A DNA stretch of 64,000 bases, from positions 1 to 64,000 of the forward strand of contig NZ_OX044366.1 in NCBI RefSeq assembly GCF_943846705.1, in the 5' to 3' direction. The position numbers and the translations under genes were made by a program. Below, in pieces: positions 52,322 to 61,231 of the stretch; within the stretch, counting starts at the first letter, position 1, and each line of letters opens with the position of its first letter. Source of the DNA: an uncultured Pseudomonas sp. GTDB taxonomy: Bacteria; Pseudomonadota; Gammaproteobacteria; Pseudomonadales; Pseudomonadaceae. The notes under the pieces were generated by a model. That model was given only the letters and a program-made list of their open reading frames with translations, searched no databases and was not told where the DNA came from.

Positions 52322-53338
52322 TCAGCCGCGGGCGGAAACCGCCACCGCGCGCACTTGATCGCCCGCCGACAGCTGCAAGCGCTTGGCCGTTTGCGCATCA
52401 ACCACCAGGGTGCCGGCAGCCAGGCGCGCGGGGGCTGCGGTAATCCGGCAATCTTCGCGTTTGCGGTTGTGAATCAGGTAGTGCGGGGCATCATCGCCTG
52501 GCGTGCCGATGGCCAGCAGCAGCACCTGGCTGTCTTGTACCGCACGAATCTTCGCGGTTTGCGCTTCAATGGCCGGGCCGGCGTCGAAGATGTCGACATA
52601 GCCCTGGTAGCTGAAACCCTCACCCTTGAGCATCGCCAGCGCCGGCTCGGTGTCCGGGTGGACGCGGCCGATGGTGTTGCGCGCATCCTCGGAAAGGAAG
52701 CAGGTGTAGAGCGGAAACTTGGGCATCAACTCGGCGATAAAGGCTTTGTTACCAACGCCGGTGAGGTAATCGGCCTGGCTGAACTCCATCTTGAAGAAGT
52801 GCCGGCCCAGGCATTCCCAGAACGGCGAACGGCCCTGCTCATCGGACATGCCGCGCATCTCGGCAATCACCTTGTCGCCGAACAGCTCACGGAATTCGGC
52901 AATAAACAGAAAGCGCGCCTTGGACAGCAAGCGACCGTTGAGTCCGCTGCGCTGATCGCTGCGCAGGAACAGCGAGCACAACTCGGAGTTACCGGTCAGA
53001 TCATTGGCCAGAAACAGCGTGGGAATCTGCCGGTGGATATTCAACTCCTGGGAGGCGCTGACAGTCAGGCCGACCCGGTAGTTGTACCAAGGCTCACGCA
53101 GGCCAACGGCACCGGCGACGGCCGAGATACCCACCACCTCACCCTGGTCGTTTTCGAGCACAAACAGGTAGTCGGCATCACCGCGTGCGGCATCGCCACG
53201 GAAGGTTTTTTCGGCCCAGCCAACGCGGTGCGCCAGGCGCTCCTCATTGGCGGGCAGCGTAGTCAAGCCAGCGCCGGTACTGCGTGCCAGTTGAAACAGA
53301 GCCGGCAGATCGGTGCTGCGAACGGGACGAACGATCAT
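52322..53338 (-). CDS. aruG: Arginine/ornithine succinyltransferase subunit AruG
   Basis: 338 residues, AstA family: MIVRPVRSTDLPALFQLARSTGAGLTTLPANEERL, GDADYLFVLENDQGEVVGISAV, YNYRVGLTVSASQELNIHRQIPTLFLANDLTGNSELCSLFL, and WECLGRHFFKMEFSQADYLTGVGNKAFIAELMPKFP. With AruF it forms the heteromeric transferase that succinylates arginine using succinyl-CoA. Paralogue of aruF immediately upstream (11-base gap). Confidence 0.94.
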   Translation of the reverse strand: MIVRPVRSTDLPALFQLARSTGAGLTTLPANEERLAHRVGWAEKTFRGDAARGDADYLFVLENDQGEVVGISAVAGAVGLREPWYNYRVGLTVSASQELNIHRQIPTLFLANDLTGNSELCSLFLRSDQRSGLNGRLLSKARFLFIAEFRELFGDKVIAEMRGMSDEQGRSPFWECLGRHFFKMEFSQADYLTGVGNKAFIAELMPKFPLYTCFLSEDARNTIGRVHPDTEPALAMLKGEGFSYQGYVDIFDAGPAIEAQTAKIRAVQDSQVLLLAIGTPGDDAPHYLIHNRKREDCRITAAPARLAAGTLVVDAQTAKRLQLSAGDQVRAVAVSARG

Positions 53339-53349
53339 GCGCTAACTCC

Positions 53350-54378
53350 TTAAACCGCGACCAGGCGTACGCTGACGCCTTCGCCGACGCCCAGGGCCTC
53401 GGCGGCCGCAACACTCAAGGTAACCGGCTTACCCGGCACCCAATCCAGCTCCGCGACAATCGCGCGGAAATCCTGCAACTGGCCATTGCTGACCAAGTAC
53501 GGCCGCCCGCCTTTGCTAGGCTCGGCGTTCCCGGCCGCCAGGCGCACCGGCACCACACGGCTCTGGGCAATCGAGCGGATGCCCGAGGTGCGCGCATGCA
53601 GGGTCGGGCCGCCATCGAAGATGTCGATGTAATGATCGGTCTCGAAGCCTTCACGCATAAGGATGTCGAAGCTGACCTGGGCCCGCGGATGCACCTGACC
53701 CATGGCTTCCTGGGCTTCGTCCGGCAACAGCGGTACGTAAATCGGGTAATGCGGCATCAATTCCGCGAGGAAGGTGCGGCTCTTCAGACCACACAGGCGC
53801 TCAGCCTCGGTGTAGTTCATGTCGAAGAAATTACGCCCCACGGCATCCCAGAACGGCGAGTCGCCGGCGTCATCGCTGTAACCGACGATCTCCACCACCA
53901 CCGCATCGGCAAACCGCTCCGGATGGTTGGCGAGAAACAGCAGACGCGCCCGCGAGTTGAGGTCGGACCAGGCGGTATTCACCAACGGCCGCTCGATGTA
54001 AAAGCTGGTCAGCAGGCTATTGCCTGTGAGGTCGTGGCACAGCGAGAGCACGTGGATCTTGTTATGGATCTTCAGCTCGCGCGAGTTGTGCACGAAGGTT
54101 TCGTTACGGAAGCTGTAGAACGGCTCAGAGTAACCCGTCGAAGCGACGATGCCGGAGCAGCCGACCAAACGGCCGCTGTCGCTGTCTTCAAGCACGAAGA
54201 AGTAGCTTTCTTCACCGTTAAAGCTGACTTCGGCCGCAAACGAGGCCTCCGAGGCGGCAATCTTTTCGCGCAGACGGCCACTGTCGTCCGGCAGTGAAGT
54301 CACACCAACCGGGCTGTCCGCGGCGAGACGCTGCACTTCAGTGAGGTCGGCCATTTGCGCGGGGCGCATCACCAGCAT
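53350..54378 (-). CDS. aruF: Arginine/ornithine succinyltransferase subunit AruF
   Basis: 342 residues from the ATG at 54378 (AGGAG 7 bases upstream). Same AstA-family layout as AruG: MRPAQMADLTEVQRLAADSPVGVTSLPDD, ESYFFVLEDSDSGRLVGCSGI, VLSLCHDLTGNSLLTSFYI and FWDAVGRNFFDMNYTEAERLCG. Follows aruC after a 175-base gap containing a perfect stem-loop. The heteromeric aruF/aruG pair is characteristic of Pseudomonas, where enteric bacteria have one astA. Confidence 0.94.
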   Translation of the reverse strand: MLVMRPAQMADLTEVQRLAADSPVGVTSLPDDSGRLREKIAASEASFAAEVSFNGEESYFFVLEDSDSGRLVGCSGIVASTGYSEPFYSFRNETFVHNSRELKIHNKIHVLSLCHDLTGNSLLTSFYIERPLVNTAWSDLNSRARLLFLANHPERFADAVVVEIVGYSDDAGDSPFWDAVGRNFFDMNYTEAERLCGLKSRTFLAELMPHYPIYVPLLPDEAQEAMGQVHPRAQVSFDILMREGFETDHYIDIFDGGPTLHARTSGIRSIAQSRVVPVRLAAGNAEPSKGGRPYLVSNGQLQDFRAIVAELDWVPGKPVTLSVAAAEALGVGEGVSVRLVAV

Positions 54379-54513
54379 GGTGTCACTCCTTAGGATAAAA
54401 GCTCCAAGAAGCTCTCGCGAGCCACTTAGAGAAAACCGCAAGCCAAGGCCGCGGCACACACAGAGACAGGCTTCCTTGCGGTTAGCTCAACCCATCCTTA
54501 GGTCGAGCGCGCG

Positions 54514-54549
54514 CGGTCTGATCAGCCGCAGTCACGGCTGATCAGACCG
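54514..54549 (-). other. Perfect 15-bp stem-loop between aruC and aruF
   Basis: CGGTCTGATCAGCCG and CGGCTGATCAGACCG around a 6-base loop, 4 bases past the aruC stop. No T-run on the operon strand, so it is more likely an mRNA 3'-end stabiliser or weak attenuator that sets aruC above the downstream genes. Confidence 0.6.
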
Positions 54550-54553
54550 GCAA

Positions 54554-55774
54554 TCAGGCTTGACTCAGCTTGGCCACGGCACGCTCGAAACGCGCCAGAC
54601 CTTCATCGATATCGGCATCTTCAACCACCAGGCTCGGAGCGAAACGCACCACGTCCGGGCTGGCCTGGAGGACCATCACACCTTCCACCGCGGCGGCATC
54701 GAGAATCGCCTTGGCCTTGCCTTTCCAGGCATCGGAAAGCACCGCGCCGATCAGCAAGCCAAGACCACGCACTTCACTGAACACGCCGTACTGCTGGCCG
54801 ATCTGCTCCAGCTTGGCGTTGAAGCGCTGCTGCTTGGCTTTCACCCCAGCCAGCACTTCAGGGGTGTTGATGGTGTCGATCACCGCCTCACCCACCGCGC
54901 AGGCCAACGGGTTGCCGCCGTAGGTGGTGCCATGGGTGCCGACTGCCAGATGCTTGGCCAGCTCAGCGGTGGTGAGCATCGCGCCAATCGGGAAACCACC
55001 GCCCAGGCTCTTGGCGCTGGAAAGGATGTCCGGGGTCACGCCGTAGTGCATATAGGCGAACAGCTCACCACTGCGACCCATGCCGCTCTGCACTTCATCG
55101 AATACCAGCAGTGCATTGTGCTGGTCGCACAGCTCGCGGGCCGCTTGCAGGTAGGCCAGGTCGGCCGGCAGTACACCGCCCTCACCCTGAATCGGCTCCA
55201 GCACCACGGCGCAGGTTTTGTCCGATACCGCGGCCTTCAGTGCCTCGATATCGTTATAGGGAATGTGGCTGATGCCCTGAATCTTCGGGCCGAAACCGTC
55301 GGAGTACTTCGGCTGGCCGCCAACGCTGACCGTAAACAGGGTACGGCCGTGGAAACTGTTGGTCGCCGCGATGATTTCGCACTTGTCTTCGCCGAACTTA
55401 TCGAACGCCACGCGACGGGCCAGCTTGAAGGCAGCCTCGTTGGCTTCGGCGCCCGAGTTACAGAAGAACACACGTTCGGCGAACGTAGCGTCGATCAGCT
55501 TCTTGGCCAGGCGCAGGGCCGGCTCATTGGTGAACACGTTAGACACATGCCACAGTGCATTGGCCTGCTCGGTCAGCGCCTTAACCAGCGCCGGATGGGC
55601 GTGGCCCAGCACGTTGACGGCGATGCCGCCGGCAAAGTCGATCAGCTCGCGGCCGCTCTGGTCCCACACGCGCGAACCTGCGCCACGCACTGGAATAAAA
55701 GCCGCAGGGGCGTAGTTAGGCACCATTACCTGATCGAAATCGGCGCGTTGCACCGGGTCGTGCTGAACGGACAT
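54554..55774 (-). CDS. aruC: Succinylornithine/acetylornithine aminotransferase
   Basis: 406 residues from the ATG at 55774 (GGAG 7 bases upstream). Class III PLP aminotransferase: FIPVRGAGSRVWDQSGRELIDFAGGIAVN, FCNSGAEANEAAFKLAR, FDEVQSGMGRSGELFAY and the PLP lysine in SSAKSLGGGFPIG. In Pseudomonas AruC serves both arginine breakdown (succinylornithine) and synthesis (acetylornithine). Promoter-proximal gene of aruCFGDBE with ArgR half-sites upstream. Confidence 0.95.
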   Translation of the reverse strand: MSVQHDPVQRADFDQVMVPNYAPAAFIPVRGAGSRVWDQSGRELIDFAGGIAVNVLGHAHPALVKALTEQANALWHVSNVFTNEPALRLAKKLIDATFAERVFFCNSGAEANEAAFKLARRVAFDKFGEDKCEIIAATNSFHGRTLFTVSVGGQPKYSDGFGPKIQGISHIPYNDIEALKAAVSDKTCAVVLEPIQGEGGVLPADLAYLQAARELCDQHNALLVFDEVQSGMGRSGELFAYMHYGVTPDILSSAKSLGGGFPIGAMLTTAELAKHLAVGTHGTTYGGNPLACAVGEAVIDTINTPEVLAGVKAKQQRFNAKLEQIGQQYGVFSEVRGLGLLIGAVLSDAWKGKAKAILDAAAVEGVMVLQASPDVVRFAPSLVVEDADIDEGLARFERAVAKLSQA

Positions 55775-55853
55775 CTGAGCTCTCCTAACGAGGAACACCT
55801 GCATTGACTAGCAGGCGATGTGACGGATTGTAGGGACTGATCCAAGGCCAGCA

Positions 55854-55920
55854 TTGCCGCCATGCGACAACTTCTTATAGCGCCAACCCGAGGGAAACCG
55901 CTGCTTTCGCAAATGCGACA
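55854..55920 (-). promoter_or_regulatory. Two ArgR half-sites upstream of aruC
   Basis: On the operon strand TGTCGC-N8-AA occurs exactly twice: 55905-55920 (TGTCGCATTTGCGAAA) and 55854-55869 (TGTCGCATGGCGGCAA), 51 bases apart. This is the published Pseudomonas ArgR half-site form. TATAAG between them (about 55875) may be the -10 element, with a poor -35, as expected of an ArgR-activated promoter. Confidence 0.65.
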
Positions 55921-56013
55921 GAAAGCATCGGGAAGGCGCAGTTTAAATGCAGCCCAGCACCTTGGCGCAGTTTTATCCGCGATCTGGAAAAGGATTTCAG
56001 TGACCGGCCATGC

Positions 56014-57216
56014 TCAGGCGGTCGCGGGAACCACGGCCGGCACCGGTGGGCTTTCCAGGCTGAGAAATTCGGTCAAGCGGGCTTTCTGCGCCATGGCATC
56101 CTGATAACCCAGCTCAATCAACTCGTTGCAATAACCCGGCTCGAACAACAGATAACTCAACACCCCCGCCCCACTGGCCTTGGTCGCACCCGGCCCGCGC
56201 AAGAACAGACGCATCGCCCTGGGCATCTCGTGCCGATGGCGCGCGGCAATCAGGTCCAGCGGCTGGCTGGGTGAAATCACCAGCACATCCACCGGCTTGA
56301 GCCCCAAACCACGCGGCTGGCGGTCGGCGGGAATCAAGCTGCCCATCTGATTGAGGCGCTCAAGCAGCTCGATGTCGCTTTCCAGGCTGTCGATAAAGGT
56401 GCTGCTGAGCATATGCCCGCTGATCTGCGCCAGGCTTGGCGGACGGACGTCCCTGGGGCGCACCACCGGCACCTGAGCCTGCGGGCCTATGGGGTTGTCA
56501 CTGACCCCGACCACCAGCACCCGAGTAGCCCCCAAGTGCAACGCCGGGCTGATTGGTGCGACCTGGCGCACCGCACCATCGCCGAAGTACTCGCGGTTGA
56601 CCCTTACTGGTGGAAAAATCAGCGGAATCGCCGCACTGGCCAACAAATGCTCCAGCGCCAGACGGGTTGGCACGCCGACACGGCGATGACGAAACCAGGG
56701 ATCGATGTTGCCGCGACCTTGATAGAAGGTCACCGCTTGACCGCTTTCGTAACCAAAGGCGGTGACGGCCACAGCCCGCAACTGGCGATGGCGCACGGCG
56801 GCGGATATGCCGGTGAAATCCAACTCACGCGCCAATAGCTTAGCCAGCGGCGAACTGTCGAGCAGCGCCACCGGAATCTCGCCACCCAAGCCGAGTAGGC
56901 TATGGCCAATAAAACGGCTGGCTTGGCGCAACACGCCCGGCCAGTCACTGCGATACACATGATGGGTATGAAAGCCCTGCCAAACACCGGTCAGTCGACG
57001 CACCGCCTCACTGAAGTGCAAGGCCCCGCAGGCCAGGCTTACCGCGTTGATCGCCCCGGCCGAGGTGCCAACTATCACCGGGAAAGGGTTGTGCGCCGCA
57101 TTCGGTAACAGGTCAGCAATGGCCGCTAGCACGCCCACTTGATAGGCCGCCCGCGCGCCACCGCCGGAGAGAATCAGCCCGGTGACCGGCTGATTGGTTG
57201 GAGCAGTGTGCGGCAT
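56014..57216 (-). CDS. Patatin-like phospholipase family protein
   Basis: 400 residues from the ATG at 57216 (GGGA upstream); the longer frame lacks homology. Patatin fold: oxyanion loop LILSGGGARAAYQVGVL, nucleophile GTSAG (IVGTSAGAINAVSL) and catalytic Asp in YFGDGAVRQVAP (DG-A/G motif). No signal peptide, so the site of action is unclear; related proteins are lipid acyl hydrolases, some regulating PHA or membrane lipids. Single gene next to htrB. Confidence 0.9.
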   Translation of the reverse strand: MPHTAPTNQPVTGLILSGGGARAAYQVGVLAAIADLLPNAAHNPFPVIVGTSAGAINAVSLACGALHFSEAVRRLTGVWQGFHTHHVYRSDWPGVLRQASRFIGHSLLGLGGEIPVALLDSSPLAKLLARELDFTGISAAVRHRQLRAVAVTAFGYESGQAVTFYQGRGNIDPWFRHRRVGVPTRLALEHLLASAAIPLIFPPVRVNREYFGDGAVRQVAPISPALHLGATRVLVVGVSDNPIGPQAQVPVVRPRDVRPPSLAQISGHMLSSTFIDSLESDIELLERLNQMGSLIPADRQPRGLGLKPVDVLVISPSQPLDLIAARHRHEMPRAMRLFLRGPGATKASGAGVLSYLLFEPGYCNELIELGYQDAMAQKARLTEFLSLESPPVPAVVPATA

Positions 57217-57340
57217 TGGCGAGTCCCTACTGTTTTTAGCCAGTATAGGAGCCAGGCAGGCGCGCACGGAACCGTCCAACACCAAGAAACCCCACGCTAG
57301 CCGTTTAATACGCCAATCGCGGGGTGGCTCAGGCGCGCAA

Positions 57341-58267
57341 TTAGCGCTTCTTTCTATACAACTTTGGCTCACCCGCTGGCCGGGTTTTAAAACGCCGGTG
57401 CGCCCACAGGTACTGTTCTGGGCAAACGCTGATGGCTTGCTCAATCCACTGATTAACCCGCAGGCAATCGGCCTCCTCACTCTGCGTGGGGAAGTCCGCC
57501 AACGGCGGATGAATCACCAGGCGATAGCCCTGGCCATCAGGCAAACGCTGCTGGGTAAACGGGATGACTTGGGCGCGCCCCATGCGCGCGAACTTGCTGG
57601 TGGCGGTGACGGTGGCCGCCGGCACGCCGAACAGCGGCACAAATACGCTGCGCTGCGCACCGTAGTCCTGATCCGGCGCGTACCACACCACCCCGCCGGC
57701 GCGTAGCAGCTTGAGCATGCCACGCACATCATCACGGCCGATCACCCCCAGCAAGCGCTGTTCGCGGCCACGGCGCTGCACATAGTCAAACAGCGGATTC
57801 TTGTGCGGGCGGTACATGCCGTACATGTTTTGCGCCATGCCAAGCAGGCCACCGCCCATCTCCAGGGTGGTGAAATGCAGCGCCATCAGGATCACCCCCT
57901 GACCGTCCGCCTCGGCCTGACGCAGATGCTCCAGACCTTCGATGCTGCCCAGGCGGCGCAAGCGCTCGGCCGGCCACCACCAGGCGATGGCCATTTCAAA
58001 GAAGGTGATCCCGGTCGAGGCGAAGTTTTCCTTTACCAGCGCTTCACGCTCGGCCGCCGTCATCTGCGGAAAACACAGCTCCAGGTTGCGTGCAGCGATC
58101 TTGCGCCGCGCGCTGGCCAGCCGGTACATCAACGCGCCAAGACCACGCCCCAGCCACAGCAGCACCTTATAAGGCAGCTGAGCGACCAGCCACAGCAAGC
58201 CCAAACCCAGCCACAACAGCCAGAAACGCGGATGCAGGAAATAAGCACGGAAAACAGGGCGATCCAT
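57341..58267 (-). CDS. htrB: Lipid A lauroyl acyltransferase (HtrB/LpxL)
   Basis: 308 residues from the ATG at 58267. One N-terminal membrane helix (FWLLWLGLGLLWLVAQLP), then the acyltransferase domain with the catalytic HX4E motif ALHFTTLEMG near 130, MYRPHKNPLFDYV, VVWYAPDQDYG and EQYLWAHRRFKTRP. Adds a secondary laurate to lipid A. Divergent from minC; in P. aeruginosa one of the two htrB paralogues (htrB2) occupies this position. Confidence 0.92.
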   Translation of the reverse strand: MDRPVFRAYFLHPRFWLLWLGLGLLWLVAQLPYKVLLWLGRGLGALMYRLASARRKIAARNLELCFPQMTAAEREALVKENFASTGITFFEMAIAWWWPAERLRRLGSIEGLEHLRQAEADGQGVILMALHFTTLEMGGGLLGMAQNMYGMYRPHKNPLFDYVQRRGREQRLLGVIGRDDVRGMLKLLRAGGVVWYAPDQDYGAQRSVFVPLFGVPAATVTATSKFARMGRAQVIPFTQQRLPDGQGYRLVIHPPLADFPTQSEEADCLRVNQWIEQAISVCPEQYLWAHRRFKTRPAGEPKLYRKKR

Positions 58268-58426
58268 AAAGCAGGTCCGAGGCACGCGAGAAAGCCCGGC
58301 ATTCTATCAGGACTTTCCCCAAGCCTTGGTTTCAGCGCATGCAACTTGCGAGCACGCGGCGTTCTCGCTATAAGACCGGCTTACTTTCCCCCCCAGTTTC
58401 TAAACAAGGGCCGTATCAGGCAGACC

Positions 58427-59152
58427 ATGAGCCAAGCTGATCTTCTCGCACAAGACCCCGTATTCCAGCTAAAAGGCAGCATGCTGGCCATCACCGTGAT
58501 GGAGTTGGCGCACAACGACCTCACCCGCCTCGACCTGCAACTGGGCGAAAAAGTCGCCCAGGCCCCGGCCTTTTTCAGCAATACCCCACTCGTTCTGGCC
58601 CTCGACAAGCTGCCGGAAAGCGAAGGCAACCTCGACCTGGCCGAGCTGATGGCCGTCTGTCGCAAGCACGGCCTGCGCACCCTGGCCATTCGCGCCAACC
58701 GCGAGGCGGATATCAAGGCCGCTGAAGCGCTGGACCTGCCCGTACTGCCGCCCTCCGGTGCGCGTGAGCGACCGATTGAGCTGGCCCCCGCCAAGCCGCA
58801 AAAACCGGCTGAGCCGGAGTTCAAACCGAGCAAAATCATCACCAGCCCAGTGCGTGGCGGCCAACAAATTTACGCCCAGGGCGGCGACCTGATCGTCCTG
58901 GCCCCAGTCAGCGCCGGCGCGGAACTTCTCGCCGATGGCAACATCCATGTGTACGCCCCGATGCGCGGCCGTGCGTTAGCCGGCATCAAGGGCAACCTCA
59001 AGGCGCGGATTTTCTGCCAGCAAATGGGTGCTGAACTGTTCTCCATCGCGGGGCAGTACAAGGTCGCCGAAGACTTGCGACGCGACCCTCTCTGGGGCGA
59101 AGCGGTGCATGTCTGCCTGTCGGGTGACGTGTTGAACATCACCCGCCTTTAA
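58427..59152 (+). CDS. minC: Septum-site inhibitor MinC
   Basis: 241 residues from the ATG at 58427. N-terminal FtsZ-inhibiting domain (FQLKGSMLAITVMELAHNDLTRLDLQLGEKV), Pro/Ala-rich linker near 115-140, and C-terminal MinD-binding beta-helix (SPVRGGQQIYAQGGDLIVLAPVSAGAELLADGNIHVYAPMRGRALAG). Blocks FtsZ ring formation away from mid-cell. First gene of minCDE. Confidence 0.96.
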   Translation: MSQADLLAQDPVFQLKGSMLAITVMELAHNDLTRLDLQLGEKVAQAPAFFSNTPLVLALDKLPESEGNLDLAELMAVCRKHGLRTLAIRANREADIKAAEALDLPVLPPSGARERPIELAPAKPQKPAEPEFKPSKIITSPVRGGQQIYAQGGDLIVLAPVSAGAELLADGNIHVYAPMRGRALAGIKGNLKARIFCQQMGAELFSIAGQYKVAEDLRRDPLWGEAVHVCLSGDVLNITRL

Positions 59153-59243
59153 CGGATACTGCCGGCACTTTCTAACAGGGCAGCCGGAAGCCTGAAATAG
59201 GCCACGGAACCTGCGTTATCTCTACATTTTAGGGTGAATCACC

Positions 59244-60059
59244 TTGGCCAAGATCCTCGTAGTTACGTCCGGCAAAGGTGGCGTCGGTAAAACCACCACC
59301 AGCGCTGCCATCGGTACCGGCCTTGCCCTGCGCGGGCACAAGACTGTCATCGTCGACTTCGACGTCGGCCTGCGTAACCTTGACTTGATCATGGGCTGCG
59401 AACGCCGCGTGGTGTATGACTTCGTCAACGTGGTCAACGGCGAAGCCACCCTGACGCAGGCGCTGATCAAAGACAAGCGCCTGGAAAACCTCTTCGTCCT
59501 GGCCGCCAGCCAAACACGTGACAAAGACGCGTTGACCGAAGAAGGCGTAGAAAAAGTCCTCGAAGAACTGCGCAAAAACTTCGAATACGTGGTCTGCGAC
59601 TCGCCAGCCGGCATCGAAAAAGGCGCACACCTGGCCATGTACTTCGCCGATGAAGCGATCGTCGTGACCAACCCTGAAGTGTCTTCGGTACGTGACTCCG
59701 ACCGCATGCTCGGCCTGCTGGCGAGCAAATCGCGCCGCGCCGAAAAAGGCGAAGAGCCAATCAAGGAACACCTGCTGCTGACCCGCTACAACCCGGAGCG
59801 CGTGATCAAAGGCGAAATGCTCGGCGTTGAAGACGTTGAGGAAATCCTCGCGATCCGCCTACTCGGCGTGATCCCTGAATCGCAAGCCGTACTCAAGGCT
59901 TCGAACCAGGGCGTACCGGTGATCCTCGATGACCAGAGTGATGCAGGCCAGGCCTACAGCGATGCGGTTGACCGCCTGCTGGGCAAGGAAGTGGCGCATC
60001 GGTTCCTCGATGTGCAAAAGAAGGGATTCATGCAACGCCTGTTTGGAGGTCGTGAATGA
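59244..60059 (+). CDS. minD: Septum-site ATPase MinD
   Basis: 271 residues. Deviant Walker A KGGVGKTTTSA at 11-17 with the signature Lys, switch regions DFDVGLRNLDLIMGCERRVVYDF and VCDSPAGIEKGA, and a C-terminal amphipathic membrane-targeting helix (KKGFMQRLFGGRE). Oscillates with MinE and recruits MinC. Overlaps minE by 4 bases. Confidence 0.98.
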   Translation: MAKILVVTSGKGGVGKTTTSAAIGTGLALRGHKTVIVDFDVGLRNLDLIMGCERRVVYDFVNVVNGEATLTQALIKDKRLENLFVLAASQTRDKDALTEEGVEKVLEELRKNFEYVVCDSPAGIEKGAHLAMYFADEAIVVTNPEVSSVRDSDRMLGLLASKSRRAEKGEEPIKEHLLLTRYNPERVIKGEMLGVEDVEEILAIRLLGVIPESQAVLKASNQGVPVILDDQSDAGQAYSDAVDRLLGKEVAHRFLDVQKKGFMQRLFGGRE

Positions 60060-60310
60060 ACATTTTTGACTTCTTTCGTGAACGCAAAAAAGAAACCACA
60101 GCGTCCATCGCGAAAGAGCGCCTACAAATCATCGTCGCCCACGAGCGCGGCCAGCGCAGCCAGCCGGACTACCTGCCGGCCCTGCAGCAAGAACTGGTCG
60201 AGGTGATCCGCAAGTACGTGAATATCGACTCGGACCAGGTCCAGGTCGCCCTGGAAAACCAAGGCAGCTGTTCCATTCTGGAACTCAACATCACCCTGCC
60301 TGATCGTTGA
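60056..60310 (+). CDS. minE: Topological specificity factor MinE
   Basis: 84 residues. Membrane-binding start MNIFDFFRERKKETTASIAKERLQIIVAHER carrying the MinD-contact helix, then the dimerisation part YLPALQQELVEVIRKYVNIDSDQVQVALE. Drives MinD release. ATG overlaps the minD stop. Confidence 0.97.
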   Translation: MNIFDFFRERKKETTASIAKERLQIIVAHERGQRSQPDYLPALQQELVEVIRKYVNIDSDQVQVALENQGSCSILELNITLPDR

Positions 60311-60324
60311 TTGTCTAACACCCC

Positions 60325-60350
60325 GAAACGGCGGCCATGGCCGCCGTTTC
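60325..60350 (+). terminator. Terminator after minE
   Basis: Perfect 26-bp palindrome (arms starting GAAACGGCGGCC) followed by TATTT, 14 bases past the minE stop; rluA starts 17 bases later, so some read-through is likely. Confidence 0.8.
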
Positions 60351-60366
60351 TATTTGTGGAAAACTC

Positions 60367-61002
60367 ATGCCGCTGTCGAATGTCGTAATTCTTCACCAGG
60401 ACGCTGCCCTGCTGGTGATCAACAAACCCACCCTGCTGCTCTCGGTGCCCGGCCGCGCGGAAGACAACCGTGATTGCCTGGTCACTCGCCTGCAGGAAAA
60501 CGGTTACCCGGAAGCGCGCATCGTCCATCGCCTGGACTGGGAAACCTCGGGAATCATCGTCCTCGCGCGTGACGCCGACAGCCACCGCGAACTGTCCCGG
60601 CAGTTTCACGACCGTGAGACCGAGAAGGCCTACACCGCTCTGTGCTGGGGCCAACCCGAGCTGGACAGCGGCAGCATCGACCTGCCCCTGCGCTACGACC
60701 CGCCGACCAAGCCACGCCACGTGGTCGACCATGAGCAAGGCAAACATGCGCTGACCTATTGGAAAGTGCTGGAGCGCCACGCCGAACATTGCCGCGTTGA
60801 GCTGACGCCCATCACCGGTCGCTCGCACCAGTTGCGCGTGCACATGCTCTCCATTGGCCACCCACTGCTGGGTGACGGCCTGTATGCCCACGAACAAGCG
60901 CTGGCTGCCTACCCGCGCCTGTGCCTGCACGCCAGCATGCTCAGCCTGACGCACCCGCAGACCGGCGAGCGCATGCGTTTCGAGTGCCCGGCCCCGTTTT
61001 AA
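60367..61002 (+). CDS. rluA: RluA-family pseudouridine synthase
   Basis: 211 residues from the ATG at 60367, the short RluA size without an S4 domain. Catalytic motif IVHRLDWETSGIIVLARD (the Asp in HRLD), then GRSHQLRVHMLSIGHPLLGDGLY. RluA modifies U746 of 23S rRNA and position 32 of some tRNAs; the larger RluC/D are excluded by size. Placement after minE is shared with P. aeruginosa. Confidence 0.92.
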   Translation: MPLSNVVILHQDAALLVINKPTLLLSVPGRAEDNRDCLVTRLQENGYPEARIVHRLDWETSGIIVLARDADSHRELSRQFHDRETEKAYTALCWGQPELDSGSIDLPLRYDPPTKPRHVVDHEQGKHALTYWKVLERHAEHCRVELTPITGRSHQLRVHMLSIGHPLLGDGLYAHEQALAAYPRLCLHASMLSLTHPQTGERMRFECPAPF

Positions 61003-61064
61003 GCACCTCAGCAAAGACAAGTAGGTCGCGCGCTTATAATTCACTCAAGCTCTCGCGAGCTAGA

Positions 61065-61203
61065 GCCCTGCAAGGTAAAAGCCGGCGAGGAAGTGGAGTG
61101 TACTTTTGTACATGAGCACTACTCGCGTCACTCGCCCTTCGGGCCGCGCTAAAGCGCGTTAGCCGCAAGCGACTTGTCGAGCCGGTTTTTAACGCCGCAG
61201 GGC
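61065..61203. repeat. 139-bp element with terminal inverted repeats (MITE-like)
   Basis: Ends are complementary: GCCCTGC...gtaaaa.GCCGGC at the left and GAGCCGG.ttttt.aac...GCAGGGC at the right. Inside are a TGTAC-ttt-GTACA dyad near 61099-61112 and a gcgct-aaa-gcgc dyad near 61147-61158. No coding potential. The gaggaagtggagtgtac...catgagca core resembles dispersed non-coding repeats seen in Pseudomonas genomes (recollection). Confidence 0.5.
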
Positions 61204-61231
61204 CGACGCGCAGCAGATCGTGGACTACCCC

